DNA of 64,000 nt, taken from positions 1,124,501 through 1,188,500 of the forward strand of contig NC_052407.1 in NCBI RefSeq assembly GCF_009389715.1. Direction: 5' to 3'. This document shows, in pieces, positions 15,615-28,485 of the stretch. The translations under genes and the position numbers were made by a program. The notes beneath the pieces were generated by a model. That model saw only the letters and a program-made list of their open reading frames with translations, had not been told where the DNA came from and ran no database searches. Numbering within the stretch: the first letter of the stretch is position 1; every line of letters begins with the position of its first letter. This DNA comes from Phoenix dactylifera (taxonomy: Eukaryota; Streptophyta; Magnoliopsida; Arecales; Arecaceae).

Positions 15615-18600
15615 TGTAATAACCCCAAAATATTTTTTTTATATAAAAAAAAGGATAGAATAGTCCTTTAAAATTGATATAAGGGGTAAAATTGGAAGGA
15701 ATCAAAAGATAATGGCATAGTTGTAGATGCGTTGAAGTGGTAAGGGTAAAATGGGAAGGAATCAAAAGTTAATGGCATAATGGTAGATATGTTGAAGTGT
15801 TAGGGGTAAAATAGAAATTTAATAATATTAAACAAAGGATGAATAGTGCCTTGATGTGATTTAATTGGAGGGTTTGAGCTGGCTTTTGGAATGAAACCGA
15901 GAGACAGAGAGGGGAGTCTCAGGCGTGAAACAGAGAGGAAAGAAAGAAAGAAAAAGAGAAGAAGAAGAAGAAAGAAGAAGAGGAAGGGGATTCGAGGAGG
16001 AAAGGGATCTCGGTTGCGCTGCCAGCTGAAGGAAAAAGTGTAGATCTCCTTCTCCTCTACGCAAGGACCTCGATTTCCAAAAAGAAAAAGGGTAAATATC
16101 CATCTCTATCTAGTCTTTTGATGATATTAGGCTATACAAAGGGTGGATGTAGTCTAGAGGGGTCGGATAAGGATTGTAGAGGTGGTTAAAAGAGGAAGAA
16201 TCGGATTTCGACAAATTTTTCCGGCACTACGGAAAAACTGTGTCGAAGTCCCAACTTCGGCAAATTATTTCGGGGGTCAATCGGCCTCCGATGGTGATGC
16301 ATGTTACCTTTTTGGAATTCCCTATGAGTGTAGAATGTTAGGTAAAAATTTCATCAAATTTGGAGTCCCGAAAGTGGATCAAAACCGGGATGAAGTAACC
16401 CACTGTCAGTCCGGGTTACTGTTCATCCGGGTGGAAAATAAGGGATTTCATGCTATAATAGAGTATTAAGCCTAGATCAAGCTAAAAGGGACCTTGTACT
16501 CATGCAAAGGAGTCCCTAATACACATAAATAGTGAGTTAATTTATTAAAAAGAAAAAGAAGAAAGAAAAGAAAAGATTTAGGGAACGGGGGAGTTGAATC
16601 AATTAAAGTTTCCTATATTATAATTGGCACGTAGATTATAGCCCTTAATACAAAACTAAATATATTGTAAATGCATGTATCAGTTGGGCAAGAAGCTAGG
16701 GAACAAGAGGAAGAAGTTCCCCACTACCAGCTGTAGATTTTTGGAGGCGTATCAGGGCCGTGCCGGATTGGCAGGTGAGTGGGAGTCATGTACTTTGCAC
16801 CATGAGCATTCTTAATTCATTTTCATAAATGTCGCCAAGTGTGAATTGATTCCACTTGAGCATATTGATTGATATTGTAGTAGATTCCTCTATAATCTTG
16901 ATTCTCCATGCTTGATTATCCTGTACATGCATTTGAGGGAACATTGAGAGGAATTACGAGGGGTTGATGAGTAACCAAATTGATTCCGAATTGTGAAATA
17001 ACTTCTTTTGTAAATTGATTTCATTTCCTCTATTTCAAAGACTTGTGAGTAGTAGCTTTGATTATACTCCTTTATGAGTAATTAAATTGGATCTGAATTG
17101 TGAAATGACTTCTTTTGTAAATTGATTTCATTTCCTCTATTTCAAAGACTTGTAGAGCATTTTCACCAAAAAAAAGACTTGTAGAGCCCTTCTCATGGTA
17201 TATTGAGTTGCATTGTACTCCCGTGATTCCTCACTCCCAACCCTGATGTTAGTTATAATTGGGTCGTGGCCGAGTGAGTGGTAGTCTTGATTATGCTCCT
17301 TTTTAGTAGAGTATTGGGAGGGTGCATTATGGCATTTATGCATGGCTTGGCAGTATCTGCAGGACACCTATAGTCGATGGGGTTGAACATCGGCCTTTGT
17401 GCACATAGTAGCCTTCTGGGTGGGCGGAGCCCAGTCCCTTCCTAGGGGGGACACGGCCCTAGGCGTAGGATCGGCCGGTCCTACGACTTATATTCTGCTT
17501 GCCGCCGGGCATAGTAAGACCCCGCGAGGTGCAGTATGGCTTTCCGCGGATGTAGAATTCCCGCGAGGTGCCGTTTAGTATGTAGATGTGAGATGGATTT
17601 CTGTTCTGGATACTGGCCAGCATTTACATGATTAGCATGGTGTCTTATCCTGCATATGCATGTGACAGTAGGGAGTTGTTGCTGGTTCGCCTGGGGCGTA
17701 AAATCCACCTCCCAACAGCTGTCTAGTGATGATTTACATATTGGTGTGGTGTCATATTCGATGTATGCATATGGCAGTAGGGAGTTGTCGCTGGTTCGCC
17801 TGGGGCGTAAAACCCACCTCCCGATAGCTGTCTTGTTGATGATTCAGCCTATTGACACCTGATTTATATGATTCAGTACTATAACCTGTTGAGTGTATTC
17901 ATGTTATCATACATACTTCTTTGATTATTCTATATATGCTCCGGATGAGTTGATTGAGATTGCGATGATTTACTCCATATTCTCTATGTTGAGTTCATGT
18001 TCATCTTGTTATTGATCTTGAGATTTTACCTCGAGTCATGATTATATCTGGTCTCATGTGCATAGTACTCTCTACTCCACTCACTGAGTATTTATATACT
18101 CACTCCCCAGTTTGGTGTTTTTAATTGCAGGGCAGGTATTGTATAGAGAGGAGCAGGATTAGTGGTTGCCTGCTAGCTGTGCCGCTCCATAGTATAGTAT
18201 AATATAATGTAGATAGAGGTTTATACCTGTTGGTGTATTATAAACCTTCTATTGTATATAGTGCATAGTTATAGTCATAGATCCTGTTGTGGATATGGGT
18301 TTGACCATGGATGGATTAGGAAACAGGTATATATATATATGTGTTTAGATGAGTTATATGCCTGAGATGATGTATTGATATATATTGTCCAGGTTCATTA
18401 TGTGACAGATTATGTGATTGTTGCTCTGACAGGTAGTGTTGTTGTATGTATTGAGATAATCCTGACAGGTCACTATAGAAAAAGTGATCATTTTGTGCAT
18501 GTATCATGCCAAATTTTTCAAGATTTATTGATGATTGATAGGTAGTAGGGTTCTACGTGGTAGCTGGTGGCCTTATGCCTACCCGCACCCTAGGACCGTC

Positions 18601-18637
18601 GCGGCGGCCCGCCGGGAACGGGGCGGGGGTCGTGACA
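15615..18637 (+). repeat. LTR 1 of the gag-only element
   Basis: Long terminal repeat, TG...CA. It contains two internal tandem duplications: about 118 bp near 16960-17160 and about 105 bp near 17640-17845. A private ~29-bp insertion at about 17155-17183 is absent from LTR 2 and LTR 3. At several positions it differs from both others, for example in the purine-rich tract near 15950. Confidence 0.92.
16182..16469 (+). CDS. 95-codon ORF within the LTR (hypothetical)
   Basis: An open frame starting MVKRGRIGFRQIFPALRKNC and ending at TAA. It is present and open in all three LTRs (also 21136-21423 and 26057-26344) with a few amino-acid differences. No domain was recognised. It may be chance, since the LTRs are young and near-identical, so shared openness is weak evidence for coding. 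Confidence 0.2.
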   Translation: MVKRGRIGFRQIFPALRKNCVEVPTSANYFGGQSASDGDACYLFGIPYECRMLGKNFIKFGVPKVDQNRDEVTHCQSGLLFIRVENKGFHAIIEY

Positions 18638-18642
18638 AGAGG

Positions 18643-18654
18643 TGGTATCAGAGC
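18643..18654 (+). promoter_or_regulatory. Primer-binding site, first internal region
   Basis: TGGTATCAGAGC, five bases after the LTR end, complementary to the 3' end of initiator tRNA-Met as in many plant retrotransposons. The same site follows LTR 2. Confidence 0.85.
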
Positions 18655-18877
18655 AAAGGTTAAGAAGAGTCCTGTCAGAGCAATAGGGTGAGTCAGGATT
18701 AAGTATAGGATTATACTATGGAGCATAGGATTTTTCTGTATATTAATTGATGAGTCATTTATAATTCAGTAAAATATATTATGACTCAGTGTGTAACGAC
18801 CGCCCTTTCTTTTTGACTCTTTTAGAGACATATAAAGAATACCTCCAAGGAGAGGACTTGCTCGTCCTGGAAGGAGG

Positions 18878-20482
18878 ATGGAGCCAGATATAGCATTGGA
18901 TGCGGGTTCTGCACATGTCGAGCCCCAAAGAGAAAAATCTCCTCCTGCTGATAGATGGAGGGTTAATGATCAAGGAGAGGTAGGAAGTAGAGATGCATTG
19001 ATGGAACAGTTACTGGCGGAGAATCAGGCTCTGAGAGAGCAGATTGCTCGGGGGAAACCTCCTGCCCCGTCAGTAGTATCCATCTCACCTCCTGTACCTG
19101 TGCCAAGAAGTTTGGCCAGGCGAGCTCTAGATGATGAGGGGATTACTGTATAGGAATTTCTGAGGCTTAGAACCCCAGAGTTTAAGGGGGAAGAAGGTGA
19201 AGATCCTCAGAGATTCTTGGAGGAGACTGAAAAGATGATACGGAGACTGCCCTGTTCTGATGCAAGAGCTATAGAACTTGTAGGGCTTACAATGAAGGAA
19301 GATGCCTGGGACTGGTACCAGAGACAAGTGGAGGACAGATTGTACAGTAGGAATCCTCCAACCTGGAAAGAGTTCGGGCAAGCAGTGAAGGATGAGTTTT
19401 TGTCTCCGACTGAGAGGCAGAATCGGGCTCTTCAGTTTGAGAGACTGAAGCAGATGCCCGGAATGAGCGTATCTGAGTACGCTCGTGAGTTCACTAGATT
19501 GGGGAAGTATGCTCCTTACATCATCCCCACTGAAGCTGCCAGGATAGAAAGATTCAGGCGGGGTCTGATTTTCCCGCTTTATAATGCAGTATTGGCAGTA
19601 GAGGTCCCCACGTTGTCTAGGCTGATTGATAAAGCAAAACAGTGGGAGACCAGAAACAAAGAGGAAAGAGCTGAAAGAGAACAGAGAAAAATGAGTGTGG
19701 GGAAGGAGCAAAGCAGTAGAGGTAGATCTGAGGGAGTAGATCTCCCGGAGGGCCCGACGGTGCAGTCTGTACGCTCAGCTCCACCTACCCCACGTAAGAG
19801 GAAATGGAGGGAAAGAGGTCAATCACAAGATACTTTTCTACCATCAGTACCTCGTCCTCCAGTCACTATGGCCAGAACTGAATCTAGGTTCCAATCATGG
19901 CCAGTATGTGGCATATGTGGGAAGCAGCACCCTGGCAGATGCAGAATGGGTCAGGGAGTGTGCTACAGATGTGGACAGCCGGGTCATTTTGCCAGAGAAT
20001 GCCCGCAGGGTGCCACCCAGCAGTTTGTGCCTTTAACATCCTACCCTTCTGTGCAGATGGACAGGCCTAGTAATAGGGGGCCTGTAGGCAGAGGCAGAGG
20101 TCAGACACCAGCGTCACAGCAGAGTGTTGGACCATCTCAGTCTCAGCTGTTAGCTCCAGCAGGCAGAGGGCAAGGAAGGGTGTTCACGGTAAATCCACAG
20201 GAAGCACAGGCATCGAATGCAGCTGTGACAGGTATGCTCCTCATTGATAAGATTAAAGCTAGAGTGTTATTTGATTGTGGAGCTACCCATTCATTTGTGT
20301 CCCCTTATTTTGCTAAAAAGTTAGCTAAGGATAAGATATTAATGCATATCCCCTTAGCTATTAGTACACCTGTAGGGGATAGTATAGAAGCGAAGTATGT
20401 ATATCCTACCTATGTGATAGAGATAGAAGGTAAAACACTCCCAATTTATTTGATTCCCAATACCACACCGAGCAGAATATGA
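18878..20482 (+). CDS. Gag with CCHC knuckle and protease start (internal region 1), one in-frame TAG
   Basis: The frame starts MEPDIALDAG, runs 91 codons to a TAG (19151-19153), then continues in the same frame to TGA at 20480-20482. After the stop come a retrotransposon gag domain (EFLRLRTPEFKGEEGEDP, WDWYQRQVEDR and EYAREFTRLGKYAP), a zinc knuckle CYRCGQPGHFAREC (CX2CX4HX4C) and a retropepsin-like motif LFDCGATHSF. The sequence stops before any reverse transcriptase. The product would form the particle and process it. The same TAG is in the second copy, so it predates the duplication. Either it is read through or this gag is dead and the RNA is packaged in trans. Confidence 0.85.
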
Positions 20483-20565
20483 AGAGCAGATACATTCACC
20501 CCTTTGAGTAATCAGGTAATTTACTCTTTTAAATTCGAGGACGAATTTTATATAAGGGGGGAGGA

Positions 20566-23564
20566 TGTAATAACCCCAAAATATTTTTTTTAATATAAAA
20601 AAAGGATAGAATAGTCCTTTAAAATTGATATAAGGGGTAAAATTGGAAGGAATCAAAAGATAATGGCATAGTTGTAGATGCGTTGAAGTGGTAAGGGTAA
20701 AATAGGAAGGAATCAAAAGTTAATGGCATAATGGTAGATATGTTGAAGTGTTAGGGGTAAAATAGGAATTTAATAATATTAAACAAAGGATGAATAGTGC
20801 CTTGATGTGATTTAATTGGAGGGTTTGAGCTGGCTTTTGGAATGAAACCGAGAGACAGAGAGGGGAGTCTCAGGCGTGAAACAGAGAGGAAAGAAAGAAA
20901 GAAAAAGAGAAGAAGAAGAAGAAGAAAGAAGAAGAGGAAGGGGATTCGAGGAGGAAAGGGATCTCGGTTGCGCTGCCAGCTGAAGGAAAAAGTGTAGATC
21001 TCCTTCTCCTCTACGCAAGGACCTCGATTTTCAAAAAGAAAAAGGGTAAATATCCATCTCTATCTAGTCTTTTGATGATATTAGGCTATACAAAGGGTGG
21101 ATGTAGTCTAGAGGGGTCGGATAAGGATTGTAGAGGTGGTTAAAAGAGGAAGAATCAGATTTCGACAAATTTTTCCGGCACTACGGAAAAACTGTGTCAA
21201 AGTCCCAACTTCGGCAAATTATTTCGGGGGTCAATCGGCCTCCGATGGTGATGCATGTTACCTTTTTGGAATTCCCTATGAGTGTAGAATGTTAGGTAAA
21301 AATTTCATCAAATTTGGAGTCCCGAAAGTGGATCAAAACCGGGATGAAGTAACCCACTGTCAGTCCGGGTTACTGTTCATCCGGGTGGAAAATAAGGGAT
21401 TTCATGCTATAATAGAGTATTAAGCCTAGATCAAGCTAAAAGGAACCTTGTACTCATGCAAAGGAGTCCCTAATACACATAAATAGTGAGTTAATTTATT
21501 AAAAAGAAAAAGAAGAAAGAAAAGAAAAGATTTAGGAAACGGAGGAGTTGAATCAATTAAAGTTTCCTATATTATAATTGGCACGTAGATTATAGCCCTT
21601 AATACAAAACTAAATATATTGTAAATGCATGTATCAGTTGGGCAAGAAGCTAGGGAACAAGAGGAAGAAGTTCCCCACTACCAGCTGTAGATTTTTGGAG
21701 GCGTATCAGGGCCGTGCCGGATTGGCAGGTGAGTGGGAGTCATGTACTTTGCACCATGAGCATTCTTAATTCATTTTCATAAATGTCGCCAAGTGTGAAT
21801 TGATTCCACTTGAGCATATTGATTGATATTGTAGTAGATTCCTCTATAATCTTGATTCTCCATGCTTGATTATCCTGTACATGCATTTGAGGGAACATTG
21901 AGAGGAATTACGAGGGGTTGATGAGTAACCAAATTGATTCCGAATTGTGAAATAACTTCTTTTGTAAATTGATTTCATTTCCTCTATTTCAAAGACTTGT
22001 GAGTAGTAGCTTTGATTATACTCCTTTATGAGTAATTAAATTGGATCTGAATTGTGAAATGACTTCTTTTGTAAATTGATTTCATTTCCTCTATTTCAAA
22101 GACTTGTAGAGCCCTTCTCATGGTATATTGAGTTGCATTGTACTCCCGTGATTCCTCACTCCCAACCCTGATGTTAGTTATAATTGGGTTGTGGCCGAGT
22201 GAGTGGTAGTCTTGATTATGCTCCTTTTTAGTAGAGTATTGGGAGGGTGCATTATGGCATTTATGCATGGCTTGGCAGTATCTGCAGGACACCTATAGTC
22301 GATGGGGTTGAACATCGGCCTTTGTGCACATAGTAGCCTTCTGGGTGGGCGGAGCCCAGTCCCTTCCTAGGGGGGACACGGCCCTAGGCGTAGGATCGGC
22401 CGGTCCTACGACTTATATTCTGCTTGCCGCCGGGCATAGTAAAACCCCGCGAGGTGCAGTATGGCTTTCCGCGGATGTAGAATTCCCGCGAGGTGCCGTT
22501 TAGTATGTAGATGTGAGATGGATTTCTGTTCTGGATACTGGCCAGCATTTACATGATTAGTATGGTGTCTTATCCTGCATATGCATGTGACAGTAGGGAG
22601 TTGTTGCTGGTTCGCCTGGGGCGTAAAATCCACCTCCCGACAGCTGTCTAGTGATGATTTACATATTGGTGTGGTGTCATATTCGATGTATGCATATGGC
22701 AGTAGGAAGTTGTTGCTGGTTCGCCTGGGGCGTAAAACCCACCTCCCGATAGCTGTCTTGTTGATGATTCAGCCTATTGACACCTTATTTATATGATTCA
22801 GTACTATAACCTGTTGAGCATATTCATGTTATCATACATACTTCTTTGATTATTCTATATATGCTCCGGATGAGTTGATTGAGATTGCGATGATTTACTC
22901 CATATTCTCTATGTTGAGTTCATGTTCATCTTGTTATTTATCTTGAGATTTTACCTCGAGTCATGATTATATCTGGTCTCATGTGCATAGTACTCTCTAC
23001 TCCACTCACTGAGTATTTATATACTCACTCCCCAGTTTGGTGTTTTTGATTGCAGGGCAGGTATTGTATAGAGAGGAGCAGGATTAGTGGTTGCCTGCTA
23101 GCTGTGCCGCTCCATAGTATAGTATAATATAATGTAGATAGAGGTTTATACCTGTTGGTGTATTATAAACCTTCTATTGTATATAGTGCATAGTTACAGT
23201 CATAGATCCTGTTGTGGATATGGGTTTGACCATGGATGGATTAGGAAGCAGGTATATATATATATGTGTGTGTAGATGAGTTATATGCCTGAGATGATGT
23301 ATTGATATATATTGTCCAGGTTCATTATGTGACAGATTATGTAATTGTTGCTCTGACAGGTAGTATTGTTGTATGTATTGAGATAATCCTGACAGGTCAC
23401 TATAGAAAAAGTGATCATTTTGTGCATGTATCATGCCAAATTTTTCAAGATTTATTGATGATTGATAGGTAGTAGGGTTCTACGTGGTGGCTGGTGGCCT
23501 TATGCCTACCCGCACCCTAGGACCGTCGCGGCGGCCCGCCGGAAACGGGGCGGGGGTCGTGACA
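20566..23564 (+). repeat. LTR 2 (middle) of the gag-only element
   Basis: It lies between the two internal regions and serves as 3' LTR of the first and 5' LTR of the second. It shares several single-base states with LTR 3 against LTR 1. Confidence 0.92.
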
Positions 23565-23804
23565 AGAGGTGGTATCAGAGCAAAGGTTAAGAAGAGTCCT
23601 GTCAGAGCAATAGGGTGAGTCAGGATTAAGTATAGGATTATACTATGGAGCATAGGATTTTTCTGTATATTAATTGATGAGTCATTTATAATTCAGTAAA
23701 ATATATTATGACTCAGTGTGTAACGACCGCCCTTTCTTTTTGACTCTTTTAGAGACATATAAAGAATACCTCCAAGGAGGGGACTTGCTCGTCCTGGAAG
23801 GAGG

Positions 23805-25306
23805 ATGGAGCCAGATATAGCATTGGATGCGGGTTCTGCACATGTCGAGCCCCAAAGAGAAAAATCTCCTCCTGCTGATAGATGGAGGGTTAATGATCAA
23901 GGAGAGGTAGGAAGTAGAGATGCATTGATGGAACAGTTACTGGCGGAGAATCAGGCTCTGAGAGAGCAGATTGCTCGGGGGAAACCTCCTGCCCCGTCAG
24001 TAGTATCCATCTCACCTCCTGTACCTGTGCCAAGAAGTTTGGCCAGGCGAGCTCTAGATGATGAGGGGATTACTGTATAGGAATTTCTGAGGCTTAGAAC
24101 CCCAGAGTTTAAGGGGGAAGAAGGTGAAGATCCTCAGAGATTCTTGGAGGAGACTGAAAAGATGATACGGAGACTGCCCTGTTCTGATGCAAGAGCTATA
24201 GAACTTGTAGGGCTTACAATGAAGGAAGATGCCTGGGACTGGTACCAGAGACAAGTGGAGGACAGATTGTACAGTAGGAATCCTCCAACCTGGAAAGAGT
24301 TCAGGCAAGCAGTGAAGGATGAGTTTTTGTCTCCGACTGAGAGGCAGAATCGGGCTCTTCAGTTTGAGAGGCTGAAGCAGATGCCCGGAATGAGCGTATC
24401 TGAGTACGCTCGTGAGTTCACTAGATTGGGGAAGTATGCTCCTTACATCATCCCCACTGAAGCTGCCAGGATAGAAAGATTCAGGCGGGGTCTGATTTCC
24501 CCGCTTTATAATGCAGTATTGGCAGTAGAGGTCCCCACGTTGTCTAGGCTGATTGATAAAGCAAAACAGTGGGAGACCAGAAACAAAGAGGAAAGAGCTG
24601 AAAGAGAACAGAGAAAAATGAGCGTGGGAAAGGAGCAAAGCAGTAGAGGTAGATCTGAGGAGTAGATCTCCCGGAGGGCCCGACGGTGCAGTCTGTACGC
24701 TCAGCTCCACCTACCCCACGTAAGAGGAAATGGAGGGAAAGAGGTCAATCACAAGATACTTTTCTACCATCAGTACCTCGTCCTCCAGTCACTATGGCCA
24801 GAACTGAATCTCGGTTCCAATCATGGCCAGTATGTGGCATATGTGGGAAGCAGCACCCTGGCAGATGCAGAATGGGTCAGGGAGTGTGCTACAGATGTGG
24901 ACAGCCGGGTCATTTTGCCAGAGAATGCCCGCAGGGTGCCACCCAGCAGTTTGTGCCTTTAACATCCTACCCTTCTGTGCAGATGGACAGGCCTAGTAAT
25001 AGGGGGCCTGTAGGCAGAGGCAGAGGTCAGACACCAGCGTCACAGCAGAGTGTTGGACCATCTCAGCTGTTAGCTCCAGCAGGCAGAGGGCAAGGAAGGG
25101 TGTTCACGGTAAATCCACAGGAAGCACAGGCATCGAATGCAGCTGTGACAGGTATGCTCCTCATTGATAAGATTAAAGCTAGAGTGTTATTTGATTGTGG
25201 AGCTACCCATTCATTTGTGTCCCCTTATTTTGCTAAAAAGTTAGCTAAGGATAAGATATTAATGCATATCCCCTTAGCTATTAGTACACCTGTAGGGATA
25301 GTATAG
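23805..25306 (+). pseudogene. Second gag-protease copy (internal region 2), frameshifted
   Basis: Near-identical to the gag at 18878-20482 and carries the same in-frame TAG (24078-24080). It has two extra lesions: a one-base loss near 24658, giving an early stop after RGRSEE, and a one-base loss in the run near 25296, which truncates the protease segment. A 6-bp deletion removes one SQ repeat near 25065. It has therefore diverged after the two copies separated. Confidence 0.88.
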
Positions 25307-25484
25307 AAGCGAAGTATGTATATCCTACCTATGTGATAGAGATAGAAGGTAAAACACTCCCAATTTATTTGATTCCCAATACCACACCGAGCAGAATATG
25401 AAGAGCAGATACATTCACCCCTTTGAGTAATCAGGTAATTTACTCTTTTAAATTCGAGGACGAATTTTATATAAGGGGGGAGGA

Positions 25485-28400
25485 TGTAATAACCCCAAAA
25501 TATTTTTTTTTTATATAAAAAAAAGGATAGAATAGTCCTTTAAAATTGATATAAGGGGTAAAATTGGAAGGAATCAAAAGATAATGGCATAGTTGTAGAT
25601 GCGTTGAAGTGGTAAGGGTAAAATAGGAAGGAATCAAAAGTTAATGGCATAATGGTAGATATGTTGAAGTGTTAGGGGTAAAATAGGAATTTAATAATAT
25701 TAAACAAAGGATGAATAGTGCCTTGATGTGATTTAATTGGAGGGTTTGAGCTGGCTTTTGGAATGAAACCGAGAGACAGAGAGGGGAGTCTCAGGCGTGA
25801 AACAGAGAGGAAAGAAAGAAAGAAAAAGAGAAGAAGAAGAAGAAGAAAGAAGAAGAGGAAGGGGATTCGAGGAGGAAAGGAATCTCGGTTGCACTGCCAG
25901 CTGAAGGAAAAAGTGTAGATCTCCTTCTCCTCTACGCAAGGACCTCGATTTTCAAAAAGAAAAAGGGTAAATATCCATCTCTATCTAGTCTTTTGATGAT
26001 ATTAGGCTATACAAAGGGTGGATGTAGTCTAGAGGGGTCGGATAAGGATTGTAGAGGTGGTTAAAAGAGGAAGAATCAGATTTCGACAAATTTTTCCGGC
26101 ACTACGGAAAAACTGTGTCAAAGTCCCAACTTCGGCAAATTATTTCGGGGGTCAATCGGCCTCCTATGGTGATGCATGTTACCTTTTTAGAATTTCCTAT
26201 GAGTGTAGAATGTTAGATAAAAATTTCATCAAATTTGGAGTCCCGAAAGTGGATCAAAACCGGGATGAAGTAACCCACTGTCAGTCCGGGTTACTGTTCA
26301 TCCGGGTGGAAAATAAGGGATTTCATGCTATAATAGAGTATTAAGCCTAGATCAAGCTAAAAGGAACCTTGTACTCATGCAAAGGAGTCCCTAATACACA
26401 TAAATAGTGAGTTAATTTATTAAAAAGAAAAAGAAGAAAGAAAAGAAAAGATTTAGGAAACGGGAGAGTTGAATCAATTAAAGTTTCCTATATTATAATT
26501 GGCACGTAGATTATAGCCCTTAATACAAAACTAAATATATTGTAAATGCATGTATCAGTTGGGCAAGAAGCTAGGAAACAAGAGGAAGAAGTTCCCCACT
26601 GCCAGCTGTAGATTTTTGGAGGCGTATCAGGGCCGTGCCGGATTGGCAGGTGAGTGGGAGTCATGTACTTTGCACCATGAGCATCCTTAATTCATTTTCA
26701 TAAATGTCGCCAAGTGTGAATTGATTCCACTTGAGCATATTGATTGATATTGTAGTAGATTCCTCTATAATCTTGATTTTTCATGCTTGATTATCCTGTA
26801 CATGCATTTGAGGGAACATTGAGAGGAATTACGAGGGGTTGATGAGTAACCAAATTGATTCCGAATTGTGAAATAACTTCTTTTGTAAATTGATTTCATT
26901 TCCTCTATTTCAAAGACTTGTAAGTAGTAGCTTTGATTATACTCCTTTATGAGTAATTAAATTGGATCTGAATTGTGAAATGACTTCTTTTGTAAATTGA
27001 TTTCATTTCCTCTATTTCAAAGACTTGTAGAGCCCTTCTCATGGTATATTGAGTTGCATTGTACTCCCGTGATTCCTCACTCCCAACCCTGATGTTAGTT
27101 ATAATTGGGTCGTGGCCGAGTGAGTGGTAGTCTTGATTATGCTCCTTTTTAGTAGAGTATTGGGAGGGTGCATTATGGCATTTATGCATGGCTTGGCAGT
27201 ATCTGCAGGACACCTATAGTCGATGGGGTTGAACATCGGCCTTTGTGCACATAGTAGCCTTCTGGGTGGGCGGAGCCCAGTCCCTTCCTAGGGGGGACAC
27301 GGCCCTAGGCGTAGGATCGGCCGGTCCTACGACTTATATTCTGCTTGCCGCCGGGCATAGTAAGACCCCGCGAGGTGCAGTATGGCTTTCCGCGGATGTA
27401 GAATTCCCGCGAGGTGCCGTTTAGTATGTAGATGTGAGATGGATTTCTGTTCTGGATACTGGCCAGCATTTACATGATTAGTATGGTGTCTTATCCTGCA
27501 TATGCATGTGACAGTAGGGAGTTGTTGCTGGTTCGCCTGGGGCGTAAAATCCACCTCCCGACAGCTGTCTAGTGATGATTTACATATTGGTGTGGTGTCA
27601 TATTCGATGTATGCATATGGCAGTAGGAAGTTGTTGCTGGTTCGCCTGGGGCGTAAAACCCACCTCCCGATAGCTGTCTTGTTGATGATTCAGCCTATTG
27701 ACACCTGATTTATATGATTCAGTACTATAACCTGTTGAGTGTATTCATGTTATCATACATACTTCTTTGATTATTCTATATATGCTCCGGATGAGTTGAT
27801 TGAGATTGTGATGATTTACTCCATATTCTCTATGTTGAGTTCATGTTCATCTTGTTATTGATCTTGAGATTTTACCTCGAGTCATGATTATATCTGGTCT
27901 CATGTGCATAGTACTCTCTACTCCACTCACTGAGTATTTATATACTCACTCTCCAGTTTGGTGTTTTTGATTGCAGGGCAGGTATTGTATAGAGAGGAGC
28001 AGGATTAGTGGTTGCCTGCTAGCTGTGCCGCTCCATAGTATAGTATAATATAATGTAGATAGAGGTTTATACCTGTTGGTGTATTATAAACCTTCTATTG
28101 TATATAGTGCATAGTTACAGTCATAGATCCTGTTGTGGATATGGGTTTGACCATGGATGGATTAGGAAGCAGGTATATATATATATGTGTGTGTAGATGA
28201 GTTATATGCCTGAGATGATGTATTGATATATATTGTCCAGGTTCATTATGTGACAGATTATGTAATTGTTGCTCTGACAGGTAGTATTGTTGTATGTATT
28301 GAGATAATCCTGACAGGTCACTATAGAAAAAGTGATCATTTTGTGCATGTATCATGCCAAATTTTTCAAGATTTATTGATGATTGATAGGTAGTAGGGTT

Positions 28401-28485
28401 CTACGTGGTGGCTGGTGGCCTTATGCCTACCCGCACCCTAGGACCGTCGCGGCGGCCCGCCGGAAACGGGGCGGGGGTCGTGACA
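25485..28485 (+). repeat. LTR 3 of the gag-only element
   Basis: The terminal LTR, followed directly by the right target duplication CTTCC (28486-28490). Confidence 0.92.

Larger units (their letters stand above)
15615..28485 (+). mobile_element. Gag-protease-only LTR retrotransposon with three LTRs and two internal regions
   Basis: Structure: LTR 15615-18637 (3023 bp), internal 18638-20565, LTR 20566-23564 (2999 bp), internal 23565-25484, LTR 25485-28485 (3001 bp). Each LTR starts TGTAATAACCCC and ends GGTCGTGACA. Each internal region starts AGAGG plus a tRNA-Met-type primer site TGGTATCAGAGC and ends in the polypurine tract AAGGGGGGAGGA. Internals of about 1.9 kb encode only gag and a protease start; no reverse transcriptase, RNase H or integrase is present. 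This fits the non-autonomous TR-GAG class, mobilised by a partner's enzymes. One 5-bp duplication flanks the entire array, so it is either one insertion expanded by LTR-LTR recombination or a multimer inserted once. Confidence 0.93.

Noticed and set aside
17137..28355. Minus-strand ORFs repeated three times (for example 17481-17708, 22406-22633, 27327-27554)
   Set aside because: They are recurrent only because the LTR is present three times; no domain, and antisense to the element.
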